NCBI RefSeq assembly: GCF_022761115.1
Contig: NZ_JAKWJS010000011.1
Coordinates: 1 to 32,187, forward strand
Reading direction: 5' to 3'
DNA length: 32,187 nucleotides
From: Dyella sp. RRB7
GTDB taxonomy: Bacteria > Pseudomonadota > Gammaproteobacteria > Xanthomonadales > Rhodanobacteraceae
Shown piece by piece: positions 7,683 to 16,353 of this stretch. A program made the position numbers and the translations under genes. A model generated the notes under the pieces. The model was given only the letters and a program-made list of their open reading frames with translations, did no database searches and was not told where the DNA came from. Position 1 is the stretch's first letter; every line of letters starts with the position of its first letter.

Positions 7683-8981
7683 ATGGCGCACGTCGCGCAA
7701 CGTTGCCCGGCCCTGCTGATCTCCGCGCCCGCTTCCGGGCAAGGCAAGACCTCGGTGACAGCGGCCTTGGCGCGCTGGCATACGCGCGCCGGCAAGCGTG
7801 TGCGCGTGTTCAAGACCGGGCCGGATTTCCTCGACCCCATGGTGCTGCAGCGCGCCAGTGGTGCGCCGGTGTATCAGCTGGACCTGTGGATGGGCGGCGA
7901 GGACGATGTCCGCGCACGCTTGCATGCGGCAGCGCACGAGGCGGACCTGATCCTGGTCGAGGGCGTGATGGGCCTGTTCGACGGTGGCCAGTCCAGCGCC
8001 GATCTGGCCCAGCGCTTCGGCTTGCCGGTGCTGGCGGTGATCGATGGTTCGGCCATGGCGCAGACCTTCGGTGCGCTGGCCCTTGGCCTGGCGCGCTACC
8101 GTGATGGATTGACGCTGCATGGCGTGGCCGCCAACCGGGTTGGCAGCGCCTACCACGCGCAACTGCTGGTCGAGAGCCTGCCGCCGGATTTGCATTGGTT
8201 GGGCGCCTTGCCGCGCAACGCGGCCTTCGCCTTGCCGGAGCGGCATCTGGGCCTGGTATCGGCATCCGAGCTGGGTGATATCGACGCGCGCCTGGATGCA
8301 CTGGCTGATGCCTGGGCGGCGCATGCCTCGGCGGCGATGCCGCCAGCGGTGGATTTTCCGTTCGTGGCCATGCCGCAAGTGCCCCGCTTGCTGCATGGAC
8401 GACGTATCGCCATCGCGCGTGATGCCGCCTTTTGTTTCATCTATCCAGCGAATCTGGATGTGCTGAGCGAGGCGGGAGCGCAGCTGTGCTTCTTCTCGCC
8501 CGCGGCCGGCGACAGTCTGCCCGCCTGCGATGCGGTGTGGTTGCCCGGTGGCTATCCGGAACTGCACCTGCCTGCGCTATCGGCCAACGATGCGTTGCGA
8601 CAGGCGCTGCATGCGCATGTCGACGCGGGCAAGCCGTTGCTCGCCGAGTGTGGCGGCATGCTCTACGCACTGGATGAGCTGGCCGATCGCGAAGGCCACG
8701 CTTTGCCGATGGCGGGGTTGCTGCGTGGCCGTGCCGTCATGCAGGCACGCCTCGGCGGACTTGGCATGCAGTCGGTGAGCTTGCCCGAAGGCAGCCTGCG
8801 CGGTCATACCTTCCACTACGCGCAGGCGAGCATCGATGCATCGCCGCTGGTCATGGCGGTCAATCCGGACCAGGGGCCGAGCCGGGAGGGCGTGTATCGC
8901 CGCCAGCGCATGACGGCCAGTTTCATGCATCACTACTTTCCCTCCGGTCCTGCCACTGCCGCCGCGTTGTTCCTGCCATGA
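7683..8981 (+). CDS. cobB: Cobyrinate a,c-diamide synthase
   Basis: Glutamine- and ATP-dependent amidation of the a and c carboxylates of cobyrinate (hydrogenobyrinate in aerobic pathways); CobB/CbiA family. The 432 residues comprise an N-terminal dethiobiotin-synthetase-like ATP-binding domain ([13 protein letters not shown] at 14-26, [18 protein letters not shown]) and a C-terminal class I-like glutamine amidotransferase domain ([10 protein letters not shown], nucleophile Cys323 in AECGGML, HTFHY and a late HHYFPS). Length is typical (about 430-460). Starts 12 bases after cobO and overlaps cbiB by four bases (ATGA). Its substrate comes from the corrin-ring pathway, none of which is encoded in this window, so it depends either on ring genes elsewhere or on salvaged under-amidated corrinoids. 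Confidence 0.94.
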   Translation: MAHVAQRCPALLISAPASGQGKTSVTAALARWHTRAGKRVRVFKTGPDFLDPMVLQRASGAPVYQLDLWMGGEDDVRARLHAAAHEADLILVEGVMGLFDGGQSSADLAQRFGLPVLAVIDGSAMAQTFGALALGLARYRDGLTLHGVAANRVGSAYHAQLLVESLPPDLHWLGALPRNAAFALPERHLGLVSASELGDIDARLDALADAWAAHASAAMPPAVDFPFVAMPQVPRLLHGRRIAIARDAAFCFIYPANLDVLSEAGAQLCFFSPAAGDSLPACDAVWLPGGYPELHLPALSANDALRQALHAHVDAGKPLLAECGGMLYALDELADREGHALPMAGLLRGRAVMQARLGGLGMQSVSLPEGSLRGHTFHYAQASIDASPLVMAVNPDQGPSREGVYRRQRMTASFMHHYFPSGPATAAALFLP

Positions 8982-9907
8982 GCCGGGCCTTGGCCATGCT
9001 CGCGGCGGTGCTGCTCGATGCGTGGCTGGGTGAGCCGCGACGCCTGCATCCGCTGGTGATGTTTGGACGTCTGGCCGGCGGGATCGAGGCGCGCCTGCAT
9101 GGCCATCGGCGGCGGGCCGGCGTCATGGCGTGGGCGCTTGCGGTGTTGCCGCTGGCGGGGCTGGCCTGGCTGATCGTCAGCGTGCTTGGCGGGATGGTGC
9201 CGTGGCTGGCCTACGCCTTCGACGTGGCGGTGTTGTATCTGGCGATCGGCTTGCGCAGCCTGGGCGATCACGCGATGCCGGTGGCGCGTGCGCTGGAGCG
9301 GGGCGACATTTTGAGGGCGCGGGTGGTCGTGGGGCGCATGGTCAGTCGCGATACGCATGCGTTGGATGAACAACAGGTCGCTGCCGCTGCCACCGAGTCG
9401 GTGCTGGAGAACGGCAATGACGCCGTGTTCGGCGCGCTGTTCTGGTTTGCGCTGCTGGGCGCGCCCGGTGCCGTGTTGTATCGGCTGGCCAACACGCTGG
9501 ATGCCATGTGGGGCTATCGCACGCCGCGTTATCAGCGCTTCGGTTGGGCCGCCGCGCGCATCGACGACGTGCTCAACTTCCTGCCGGCGCGGCTTACCGC
9601 GCTCAGCTATGCCTTGCTCGGCGATGCCACCCGCGCATGGCGTTGCTGGCATACGCAAGCGAAGTCGTGGGATAGCCCCAACGCCGGTCCCGTGATGGCC
9701 GCCGGCGCGGGAGCGCTGGGCGTGCGCCTGGGTGGCGCCGCACCCTATGACGGTGTGTGGGAGCCTCGCCCCGAGCTGGGCGTGGGCGCACCAGCCGACG
9801 CGGGTTCCATCGTGCGCGCCTTGCGCTTGGTACGGCGTAGTGTGGTGCTGTGGCTGGTGGTGGCGCTTTGCCTTGCCGCGCTATGGCAGGGAGGCGCGCA
9901 TGCTTGA
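8978..9907 (+). CDS. cbiB: Adenosylcobinamide-phosphate synthase (membrane)
   Basis: Joins cobyric acid to (R)-1-amino-2-propanol O-phosphate, or aminopropanol, to make cobinamide (phosphate); CbiB of Salmonella, CobD of Pseudomonas. The 309-residue integral membrane protein opens with the family signature: [19 protein letters not shown] at about 13-31. Several hydrophobic stretches follow (about 45-65, 70-90, 150-170, 285-305). Conserved internal segments are [17 protein letters not shown] and the [10 protein letters not shown] region. Length matches the family (about 310-320). The start ATG overlaps the cobB stop as ATGA, and the 3' end overlaps cobD by eight bases. The cobD product supplies its aminopropanol phosphate partner. 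Confidence 0.94.
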   Translation: MSRALAMLAAVLLDAWLGEPRRLHPLVMFGRLAGGIEARLHGHRRRAGVMAWALAVLPLAGLAWLIVSVLGGMVPWLAYAFDVAVLYLAIGLRSLGDHAMPVARALERGDILRARVVVGRMVSRDTHALDEQQVAAAATESVLENGNDAVFGALFWFALLGAPGAVLYRLANTLDAMWGYRTPRYQRFGWAAARIDDVLNFLPARLTALSYALLGDATRAWRCWHTQAKSWDSPNAGPVMAAGAGALGVRLGGAAPYDGVWEPRPELGVGAPADAGSIVRALRLVRRSVVLWLVVALCLAALWQGGAHA

Positions 9908-10895
9908 ACATGGTGGCCGCCTGTTGCGAGCCGCGCGCGAATACGGCATCGCGCCGTCGGACTGGCTGGACCTTTCCACCGGCATCAGCCCCTTCGCCTG
10001 GCCGGTACCGCCCATCCCCGCATCGGCCTGGATGCGTCTGCCCGAGGACGACGATGGCCTGATCGAGGTTGCACGCGCGTACTACGGGGCGCCACGACTG
10101 TTGCCGGTGGCCGGTTCACAGGCCGCCATCCAGGCCTTGCCCCGGTTGCGACAGGCGTCGCGCGTGGGCGTCATCGCGCCGGGCTACAACGAGCACGCGC
10201 ATGTATGGCGCCAGGCCGGGCATGCTGTCATCAGCCTGCCGGCACAAGCGTTATTGGCGCGTGCCGACGACTTCGACGTCATCGTGCTGATCCATCCCAA
10301 TAATCCCGGCGGCGAACGTTTCGAGCGCGGGGCGCTGCTGGAACTGCATGCGCGTCTGGTCGAGCGCGGAGGCTGGCTGATCGTCGATGAGGCCTTTATG
10401 GATGCCACGCCTGCACACAGCCTGTGCCCGGAAACCGAGCGCGAAGGACTGATCGTACTGCGCTCGGCGGGCAAGTTTTTCGGGTTGGCCGGTGCGCGCG
10501 CAGGCTTCGTGTGTGCCTCGGCCATCGTGCTGGAAGCATTGCGCGAGCTGCTGGGGCCATGGACCTTGAGCGGACCCACGCGTCATGTGTTGCGGCAGGC
10601 ATTGGCCGATCGCGCATGGCAGGACAGTGTGTGTGATCGCCTGCGCACCGGCAGCACGAGACTGGCCGAGCTGTTGACGAAACATGGCTTGTCCCCCACG
10701 GCGGGCTGCGCGTTCTTCCAGTGGTGGCGCCACGACGATGCGCCGGCGTTGCATCGCGCACTGGCGGCCCGTGGCGTGCTCACGCGCAGGTTCGACGCGC
10801 CACCCAGCCTGCGTTTCGGCTTGCCGGGAAACGATGATGACTTCAGGCGACTCGATGCCGCGCTGGGGGATGTCGTCGCAGGGAGCCAACCATGA
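9900..10895 (+). CDS. cobD: L-threonine-O-3-phosphate decarboxylase (PLP enzyme)
   Basis: Makes (R)-1-amino-2-propanol O-2-phosphate, the linker between corrin ring and nucleotide loop; CobD of Salmonella, CobC of Pseudomonas. It belongs to the class I/II aminotransferase fold, close to HisC. The 331 residues open with LEHGGRL and DLSTGISPF, carry the substrate-site segment IHPNNPGG, the PLP-contacting DEAFMD, and the Schiff-base Lys192 in [10 protein letters not shown], followed by the phosphate-binding arginine segment GARAGF. Start: ATG 9900 with AGGGAGG at 9888-9894; it overlaps the end of cbiB by eight bases. The 3' end overlaps cobQ as ATGA. A reading from 9732 lies within cbiB and is discarded. 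Slightly shorter than the Salmonella enzyme (364). Confidence 0.92.
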   Translation: MLEHGGRLLRAAREYGIAPSDWLDLSTGISPFAWPVPPIPASAWMRLPEDDDGLIEVARAYYGAPRLLPVAGSQAAIQALPRLRQASRVGVIAPGYNEHAHVWRQAGHAVISLPAQALLARADDFDVIVLIHPNNPGGERFERGALLELHARLVERGGWLIVDEAFMDATPAHSLCPETEREGLIVLRSAGKFFGLAGARAGFVCASAIVLEALRELLGPWTLSGPTRHVLRQALADRAWQDSVCDRLRTGSTRLAELLTKHGLSPTAGCAFFQWWRHDDAPALHRALAARGVLTRRFDAPPSLRFGLPGNDDDFRRLDAALGDVVAGSQP

Positions 10896-12376
10896 GCGCT
10901 CGTGTGTTGATGGTCCAGGGCTGCACCTCCGATGCGGGCAAAAGCACACTGGTGGCGGGCCTGTGTCGCTGGCTGCATCGCAAGGGCGTCGCGGTGGCAC
11001 CGTTCAAGCCGCAGAACATGGCGCTCAACTCGGCGGTGACCGTGGATGGCGGCGAGATCGGCCGCGCGCAGGCAGTGCAGGCGCAGGCGGCCGGGTTGCC
11101 GCCGCATACCGATTTCAACCCCGTGCTGCTCAAGCCGCAGAGCGACACCGGCGCGCAGGTGATCGTGCACGGCCACGCCATCGCGCAGATGGATGCGCGC
11201 CGCTATCACGACTACAAGCGCATCGCGATGGACGCGGTGCTGTCCTCGCATGCGCGCCTCGTCGCGCAGTACCAGGCGGTGATCGTGGAGGGCGCCGGCA
11301 GTCCGGCCGAGATCAACCTGCGCGATCGCGACATCGCCAACATGGGTTACGCCGAGGCGGTGGATTGCCCGGTGCTGCTGATCGCCGACATCGATCGCGG
11401 TGGCGTATTCGCGCACCTGGTCGGCACGCTGGCCTTGTTGTCCGACAGCGAGCGCGCTCGCGTGGTGGGCTTTGTCATCAACCGTTTCCGTGGCGACCTC
11501 GCCTTGCTGCAGCCGGGGCTGGACTGGCTGGAGCGCGAAACCGGCAAGCCGGTGCTGGGCGTGCTGCCCTACCTGCATGGCCTGCAACTGGAGGCCGAGG
11601 ATGCCTTGCCGCGTGAACGGGTTCACAAAACAGGCGCCGGCCTGCGGGTGGTGGTGCCAGTGCTGCCGCGCATCAGCAATCACACCGACTTCGATGCATT
11701 GCGCGCCCATCCGCAGGTCGACCTGCAGTTCGTGGGGCCGGGCGAGCCGGTGCCAGCGTGCGATCTGATCATCCTGCCGGGCTCCAAGTCGACCCGTGCC
11801 GACCTGGCCTGGCTGCGCGCGCAAGGGTGGGTGGATGCGATGGCGCAGCATCTCCGCTACGGCGGCAAGTTGATCGGCATCTGTGGTGGCTTCCAGATGC
11901 TGGGGCGATTCGTGCATGATCCGCACGGCATCGAGGGCGAGCCGGGCTCGAGTGAAGGACTGGGTTGGCTGGATGTGGAAACCACGCTGGAGGCGCGCAA
12001 GCAATTGCGCCGCGTGAGTGGGAAACTGGTCCTGGGAGAGGTGAGGGTGAGCGGCTACGAGATCCATTGTGGCGTCAGCCATGGCGCAGCGCTGGCGATG
12101 CCGTCGAGCGTGCTCGACGATGGCCGCTGCGATGGCGCCCTGTCGCCCGATGGGCAGATTCTGGGCAGCTACCTGCACGGACTTTTCGATGAGCCGTCGG
12201 CGCTGCACGCCCTGCTCGACTGGGCCGGCCTGCACCAGGCCGTCACCCTCGACATGCATGCCCTGCGTGAAACGAGCATCGAGCGCGTGGCCGATGCGGT
12301 GGAAGCCCATCTCGATACCTCCCGGTTATGGCGATGCTTGGCCATCGAGCCGACGGAGCCCGCATGCGCACGCTGA
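10892..12376 (+). CDS. cobQ: Cobyric acid synthase
   Basis: Amidates the b, d, e and g side chains of adenosylcobyrinic acid a,c-diamide with glutamine and ATP (CobQ/CbiP). The 494 residues (family about 485-510) start with the ATP-binding [13 protein letters not shown] segment and [10 protein letters not shown], continue through [20 protein letters not shown] and [10 protein letters not shown], and end with a glutamine amidotransferase domain: LPGSKST, nucleophile Cys331 in [10 protein letters not shown], and His429 in SYLHGLFD. The start overlaps cobD as ATGA, and the last 13 bases overlap cobU. Works on the product of CobB, with CobO adenosylation in between, and passes cobyric acid to CbiB. 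Confidence 0.95.
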   Translation: MSARVLMVQGCTSDAGKSTLVAGLCRWLHRKGVAVAPFKPQNMALNSAVTVDGGEIGRAQAVQAQAAGLPPHTDFNPVLLKPQSDTGAQVIVHGHAIAQMDARRYHDYKRIAMDAVLSSHARLVAQYQAVIVEGAGSPAEINLRDRDIANMGYAEAVDCPVLLIADIDRGGVFAHLVGTLALLSDSERARVVGFVINRFRGDLALLQPGLDWLERETGKPVLGVLPYLHGLQLEAEDALPRERVHKTGAGLRVVVPVLPRISNHTDFDALRAHPQVDLQFVGPGEPVPACDLIILPGSKSTRADLAWLRAQGWVDAMAQHLRYGGKLIGICGGFQMLGRFVHDPHGIEGEPGSSEGLGWLDVETTLEARKQLRRVSGKLVLGEVRVSGYEIHCGVSHGAALAMPSSVLDDGRCDGALSPDGQILGSYLHGLFDEPSALHALLDWAGLHQAVTLDMHALRETSIERVADAVEAHLDTSRLWRCLAIEPTEPACAR

Positions 12377-12885
12377 TTCTCGGTGGTGCCCGTTCGGGCA
12401 AGAGCGCGCTGGCCGAGCGACTGGCGCGCGAATCGGGGCATGAGGTGGTCTATATCGCCACCGGGCAGGCCCATGACGCGGAGATGGCGGCGCGCATCGC
12501 GCACCATCGGGCCAGCCGCCCCGCGCACTGGCATTGCGTGGAGGAGCCGCTGGCCTTGGCCGAGGTCCTGCTGGCCCAGGCGCGGCCCGGGCATTGCGTA
12601 TTGGTCGACTGCCTCACGTTGTGGCTGAGCAATCTGCTCGGCCTGGACGACGCCGCGCGCTTCGCGCGCGAACGTGCGGCGCTGCTCGACGTATTACCCA
12701 TGCTGACCGGCCAGGTGCTGCTGGTCAGCAACGAAGTGGGCCTGGGCGTGGTGCCGATGGGCGAGCTGACCCGCCGCTTCGTCGATGAAGCCGGGCGGCT
12801 GCACCAGTCGCTGGCCAGCCAGTGCGAACGCGTGTTGTTTGTTGCGGCAGGTTTGCCGCTAGCCATGAAAGGAAGTGTTGCATGA
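12364..12885 (+). CDS. cobU: Adenosylcobinamide kinase / guanylyltransferase
   Basis: Bifunctional enzyme: phosphorylates adenosylcobinamide and then activates it as adenosyl-GDP-cobinamide, ready for CobS. The 173-residue protein (Salmonella CobU 181) has the P-loop GGARSGKS at 7-14, [11 protein letters not shown], the His-rich HHRASRP at 47-53 that contains the guanylylated histidine of the family, [12 protein letters not shown], and [13 protein letters not shown]. Start: ATG 12364, inside the last codons of cobQ; the reading from 12328 adds residues that do not fit. The 3' end overlaps cobT as ATGA. This is the entry point for salvaged cobinamide. Confidence 0.95.
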   Translation: MRTLILGGARSGKSALAERLARESGHEVVYIATGQAHDAEMAARIAHHRASRPAHWHCVEEPLALAEVLLAQARPGHCVLVDCLTLWLSNLLGLDDAARFARERAALLDVLPMLTGQVLLVSNEVGLGVVPMGELTRRFVDEAGRLHQSLASQCERVLFVAAGLPLAMKGSVA

Positions 12886-13928
12886 GCCATGACTGGCTAT
12901 GGGATGCCTGCCAATCCGTCGATGCGGAGTATGAGCAGCAGGCGCGGGAACACCAGGCGCAACTGACCAAGCCACCCGGCTCGCTCGGCACGCTGGAATC
13001 GCTGGCGATCCGCCTGGCGGGGTTGCAGCGCACGGCCCGACCGGCCGTGCAGCAGGTGTGGATCAGCGTGTTCGCCGGCGACCATGGCGTGGCGGCGGAG
13101 GGCGTATCGGCCTTTCCGCAGGTGGTGACCGGCGAAATGGTGCGCAACTTTGCCCATGGCGGGGCCGCCGTCAGCGTGTTGGCGCGTGCGCTCGGCGCCA
13201 TGCTCGAAGTGGTGAACCTGGGCACGGTGAACGACCCGGGCGAGCTGCCCCATGTGCGGCGCGCGATCATCGCGCCGCAAACGCGCAATTTTTGCGAGGA
13301 ACCGGCGATGTCGCCGGAACAGCTCGATGCAGCGCTCCATGCCGGCGCCGAAAGCGTCGCGGCCGCGCATGCCGCTGATGCGCAACTCTTCATCGGCGGC
13401 GAGATGGGCATCGCCAACACCACCTCGGCTGCCGCGCTGGCCAGCGCCTTGCTGGGTGAGACGCCGCTGGCGCTGGCCGGCGCCGGTACCGGCCTGGACG
13501 CCGCCGGCATCGGCCACAAGGCGGCGGTGATCACGCGCGGGCTGGCACGCTACGAAGCCAGTGGCGATGCGTTGACCTGGCTGGCACGGGTCGGCGGATT
13601 CGAGATCGCGGCACTCACCGGCGCCTACATTTCGGCCGCCCAGCATGGCATTCCGGTGCTTGTCGACGGCTTCATCAGCACGGCCGCCGCGTTGGCGGCG
13701 GTGCGCATCAATCCCGGCTGTCGCGCCTGGATGTTCTTCGGCCATCGTTCGCGCGAACGCGGGCATGCCGCCGTGCTGGCGGCGCTCCATGCCGATCCCT
13801 TGATCGACCTGGGCCTGCGCCTGGGCGAAGCCAGTGGCGCGGCCACCGCCGTGCCATTGATGCGGCTGGCGTGCGAACTGCACGCGCGCATGGCCACGTT
13901 TGCCCAGGCCGGGGTGAGCGGCGCATGA
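12882..13928 (+). CDS. cobT: Nicotinate-nucleotide:dimethylbenzimidazole phosphoribosyltransferase
   Basis: Activates the lower-ligand base: transfers phosphoribose from nicotinate mononucleotide to 5,6-dimethylbenzimidazole to give alpha-ribazole phosphate. The 348 residues (Salmonella 356) contain the family segments [62 protein letters not shown], and the catalytic-base region RLGEASGAA with Glu316, equivalent to Glu317 of the Salmonella enzyme. Start: ATG 12882 overlapping the cobU stop, preceded by AAAGGAAG. The 3' end overlaps cobC as ATGA. No dimethylbenzimidazole-forming gene (bluB) is present in the window. Confidence 0.95.
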   Translation: MSHDWLWDACQSVDAEYEQQAREHQAQLTKPPGSLGTLESLAIRLAGLQRTARPAVQQVWISVFAGDHGVAAEGVSAFPQVVTGEMVRNFAHGGAAVSVLARALGAMLEVVNLGTVNDPGELPHVRRAIIAPQTRNFCEEPAMSPEQLDAALHAGAESVAAAHAADAQLFIGGEMGIANTTSAAALASALLGETPLALAGAGTGLDAAGIGHKAAVITRGLARYEASGDALTWLARVGGFEIAALTGAYISAAQHGIPVLVDGFISTAAALAAVRINPGCRAWMFFGHRSRERGHAAVLAALHADPLIDLGLRLGEASGAATAVPLMRLACELHARMATFAQAGVSGA

Positions 13929-14503
13929 CTGCAAAGCACGTTGGCATCGACCTGTTGCGGCATGGCGACACCGGCCAGCGCAGCTATCGCGGACAACTGG
14001 ACGACGGCCTCAGCGCACTGGGCTGGACCCAGTTGCGCGCGGCGATCTTCGGGCGCAGCTGGGACCTGGTCGTGACTTCACCACTGCGCCGCTGCGCGGC
14101 GTTCGCGCAGGACCTGGCCGCCGCGCGACGCGTGCCGCTGCGCACGGACCCGCGCCTGGCCGAGTATCACTTCGGTGACTGGCAGGGCGTGCCCATCGAA
14201 ACCCTGGGCGAGCAACAGGGCGATGCGCTGGCCCGCTTCTGGGCCGATCCGGTGAATTGCCCGCCGCCCGGCGCCGAACCCTTCGCCGCGTTTCGCGAGC
14301 GTCTCTGCGCCGCGTTGAACGATATTGCCGTGGAGGCCGAAACGCAGCACGTACTGGTGGTGACCCACGGCGGCGCCATCCGCCTGTTGCGTTGCGAATC
14401 GGAGGGACGTGACTTCGGCGATATGGCCAACATCGACGTGCCCCACGCCTCGCTCCACCCACTCGCCTGGACGCCGCCCGCCGCGAGGCGGATCAAGGCC
14501 TGA
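13925..14503 (+). CDS. cobC: Alpha-ribazole-5'-phosphate phosphatase (histidine phosphatase family)
   Basis: Removes phosphate from alpha-ribazole 5'-phosphate, or from adenosylcobalamin 5'-phosphate, in the last steps of nucleotide-loop assembly; CobC of Salmonella. The 192-residue protein carries the histidine-phosphatase signature LLRHGDT with phospho-acceptor His13, TSPLRRC around residues 50-56, the acid residue in [11 protein letters not shown], and the second histidine His148 in [10 protein letters not shown]. Start: ATG 13925 overlapping cobT; a reading from 13871 is in cobT DNA. Context in the cob operon separates it from the general phosphoglycerate-mutase-like phosphatases that share these motifs. 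The cobS start follows one base after its stop. Confidence 0.88.
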   Translation: MTAKHVGIDLLRHGDTGQRSYRGQLDDGLSALGWTQLRAAIFGRSWDLVVTSPLRRCAAFAQDLAAARRVPLRTDPRLAEYHFGDWQGVPIETLGEQQGDALARFWADPVNCPPPGAEPFAAFRERLCAALNDIAVEAETQHVLVVTHGGAIRLLRCESEGRDFGDMANIDVPHASLHPLAWTPPAARRIKA

Positions 14504-14504
14504 T

Positions 14505-15230
14505 ATGCGCGGCCTGCTCGTCGCCATCGGCTTCCTGACCCGCGTGCCGGTGCCGGCGAAGGTATTTGACGACGCCAGTGGCCCGGCGCATTCGCTGGCC
14601 TGGTATCCGCTGGTCGGCCTGCTGATCGGTGGCGTGCTGTGGGGCCTGTCATGGCTGCTGGCTGCCGCGCCGCCGGTGCTGGCGGCCGCGCTGCTGTTGG
14701 CGGCGTGGGTGGCGTTGACCGGCGCCCTGCACCTGGATGGCCTGGCCGATAGCGCGGACGCCTGGGTCGGCGGGCTCGGCGATCGCGAACGCACGCTGGC
14801 CATCATGAAGGACCCGCGCTGCGGGCCGATGGGCGTGGTCGCCCTGGTGCTGCTGCTGCTGCTGAAATTCGCCGCGCTGGCCAGTCTCCCGCCGGCCAGC
14901 GGTGCGCTGTTGCTGGCGCCGATGCTGGCGCGGGCTAGCCTTACCGCGGCGTTCGTTTCCACGCCCTATGTACGCGGCGGTGGCCTGGGCAGTGCGTTGA
15001 CCGCGGCGCCGCGCACCGCATGCACGCTTGGGCTCGGGTTTGCGGTGGTGGTGGCGCTCGCCGGTGGCTGGCGCGGCGTGGGCGCCCTGGCGGTCACGGC
15101 GGTGATGTTCATGCTGTGGCGCCAGGCCTGCCTGCGGCGGCTGGGTGGCATGACCGGCGATACCTGCGGCGCGCTGACTGAGCTGGTCGAGGCGGCCGTA
15201 TTGGTCGCGCTGGCTCTGCACGCTGCCTAG
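14505..15230 (+). CDS. cobS: Adenosylcobinamide-GDP ribazoletransferase (cobalamin synthase)
   Basis: Integral membrane enzyme that joins adenosyl-GDP-cobinamide to alpha-ribazole (phosphate) to complete the coenzyme. The 241-residue protein (E. coli 247) has the family opening GFLTRVPVP, WYPLVGLLIG, the metal-binding motif LHLDGLADSADAW around 75-87 and IMKDPRCGPMG near 99-109, with about six hydrophobic segments. Start: ATG 14505, right after the cobC stop; the longer reading from 14409 lies in cobC. It is the last gene of the B12 unit. A short GCCC/GGGC hairpin at 15240-15251 follows, too weak to call a terminator. Confidence 0.94.
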   Translation: MRGLLVAIGFLTRVPVPAKVFDDASGPAHSLAWYPLVGLLIGGVLWGLSWLLAAAPPVLAAALLLAAWVALTGALHLDGLADSADAWVGGLGDRERTLAIMKDPRCGPMGVVALVLLLLLKFAALASLPPASGALLLAPMLARASLTAAFVSTPYVRGGGLGSALTAAPRTACTLGLGFAVVVALAGGWRGVGALAVTAVMFMLWRQACLRRLGGMTGDTCGALTELVEAAVLVALALHAA

Positions 15231-15259
15231 AACAGAGCGGCCCAAGTGGGCGCCCAACG

Positions 15260-15287
15260 TTGAATTTGGCCGGCACGCCTCGATAAT
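15260..15287 (+). promoter_or_regulatory. Sigma-70-like promoter upstream of the fmdB-family gene
   Basis: TTGAAT at 15260-15265, 16-base spacer, GATAAT at 15282-15287, compared with the consensus TTGACA-17-TATAAT. It lies in the 100-base gap after cobS and marks the start of a new transcription unit. Confidence 0.6.
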
Positions 15288-15330
15288 GAGGCCTTGCCGG
15301 CACGTGTACTGGCCGGAACCCGGAGTTTCC

Positions 15331-15597
15331 ATGCCTATCTACGAATTCGAATGCAGCAGCTGCGGTCATCGTTTCGACCGCCTGCAAAAGCTGTCCGATC
15401 CCGATCCCACCGTCTGCCCCGCCTGCGACGTGGCCGAAGTGAAGCGGCGCCTGAGCGCGCCCGGCTTCCGCCTGGCCGGCAGCGGCTGGTACGAGACCGA
15501 TTTCAAGAAAGACGGCGACAAGAAGCGCAACCTGGCCGGTGACACTGCCCCGGCTCCTGCGCCGGCCCCCAGCGCCAGTACCAGCAGCGACAGCTGA
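15331..15597 (+). CDS. FmdB-family putative regulatory zinc-ribbon protein
   Basis: Small 88-residue protein beginning MPIYEFECSSCGHRF with a single zinc ribbon: CSSC (Cys8, Cys11) and CPAC (Cys35, Cys38). The C-terminal third is a low-complexity Ala/Pro/Ser tail after a conserved GSGWYETDFK segment. The family (CxxC_CXXC_SSSS / FmdB) is widespread and often sits upstream of aspS in gammaproteobacteria; a regulatory role was proposed from an FmdB protein of methylotrophs, but the function is not established. Start at ATG 15331 gives the canonical N terminus; the spacing to a ribosome-binding site (CGGAG, 15321-15325) is good. In this window a DUF3011 gene separates it from aspS. Confidence 0.85.
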   Translation: MPIYEFECSSCGHRFDRLQKLSDPDPTVCPACDVAEVKRRLSAPGFRLAGSGWYETDFKKDGDKKRNLAGDTAPAPAPAPSASTSSDS

Positions 15598-15605
15598 GCC
15601 TGAAC

Positions 15606-15631
15606 GCTGGTTCGCCGGCCGTCATTTTTTT
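15606..15631 (+). terminator. Possible terminator after the fmdB-family gene
   Basis: Short hairpin GCTGG/CCGGC (one G-T wobble) with the stable loop TTCG at 15611-15614, followed six bases later by seven Ts (15625-15631). The stem is only 5 bp and the T run is displaced, so termination may be partial. Confidence 0.42.
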
Positions 15632-15712
15632 ACGAACCCATCGCAAGATATTCAAAGCCGGTTGAGCATGCGCCCGTTAGCGTGACGCTTTGTCACATGA
15701 GGAGCGGCTGCG

Positions 15713-16249
15713 ATGTCTCGGATGCGAGCAGGTTGGATGGGCGTGCTGGTCGGCGTGGCCGCAGGCTGGCTGGTTGGCGTAACGCCGGTGGCGCAGGCGC
15801 AAGGCCGTGACACGGTGCGCTGCGGCAGCCAGGACGGGCGCTTCGTCCGTTGCCAGGTGCCCTGGCGCGACGCCGAGATGATTCGCCAGGAGTCGGATAG
15901 CCCCTGCATACGCGGCCAGACCTGGGGCGTGGATCGCGGCGGCCTGTGGGTCGATCGCGGTTGTCGCGCCCAGTTCGTCGAGATGGGGCGCGGCGGTGGC
16001 TGGCAAGGCGGTGGCGGCGGCTGGCGGCCGGGCCCGGGCTGGGATCGCGAGATCCGCCTGCAGTGCGAAAGCAACAACAAGCAATACCAGTTCTGCCAGG
16101 TGGACGTGGGCGGGCATGGCCGTGCGCGCCTGTTGCAACAGCTTTCGGGCAGCCGCTGCGACGAAGGCTACAGCTGGGGCTGGAATCGCGCGGGTGTGTG
16201 GGTTTCCAAGGGCTGCCGCGGCCTGTTCTCGGTCGATCGCCGCTGGTAG
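15713..16249 (+). CDS. Secreted DUF3011-domain protein with a tandem repeat
   Basis: 178-residue exported protein of unknown function. A signal peptide ends at about Ala29 (VAQA-QG). The mature part is two copies of one module, about 33-87 and 110-175, separated by a Gly/Trp-rich linker ([11 protein letters not shown] region). Each copy has a Cys near the start, another Cys before a Q-V turn, a further Cys, and the closing pattern W-x-x-x-R-x-G-x-W-V-x-x-G-C-R. The paired cysteines suggest disulfide-linked, periplasmic or extracellular modules. DUF3011 proteins are common in Xanthomonadales. Start ATG 15713 has GAGGAG upstream (15698-15704); ATG 15722 is possible. The upstream 15682-15696 holds the inverted repeat GTGAC-GCTTT-GTCAC, a possible operator. 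It lies between the fmdB-family gene and aspS. Confidence 0.78.
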   Translation: MSRMRAGWMGVLVGVAAGWLVGVTPVAQAQGRDTVRCGSQDGRFVRCQVPWRDAEMIRQESDSPCIRGQTWGVDRGGLWVDRGCRAQFVEMGRGGGWQGGGGGWRPGPGWDREIRLQCESNNKQYQFCQVDVGGHGRARLLQQLSGSRCDEGYSWGWNRAGVWVSKGCRGLFSVDRRW

Positions 16250-16266
16250 GCGGGCAGGGGCGGGTA

Positions 16267-16291
16267 TGGCGCGGCATCGCGGGCCGCGCCA
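16267..16291 (+). terminator. GC-rich hairpin after the DUF3011 gene, possible terminator
   Basis: Perfect 9-bp stem TGGCGCGGC (16267-16275) and GCCGCGCCA (16283-16291) with a 7-base loop, 17 bases after the DUF3011 stop. The following GTGTTAACATT is only modestly T-rich, so termination is uncertain; TAACAT could instead be a -10 element for aspS, but no -35 is evident. Confidence 0.38.
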
Positions 16292-16353
16292 GTGTTAACA
16301 TTCCGGGTCTTTTCCACGCATTACGCCGCCCCGCGGCCCGGAGTTCCAAGCGC

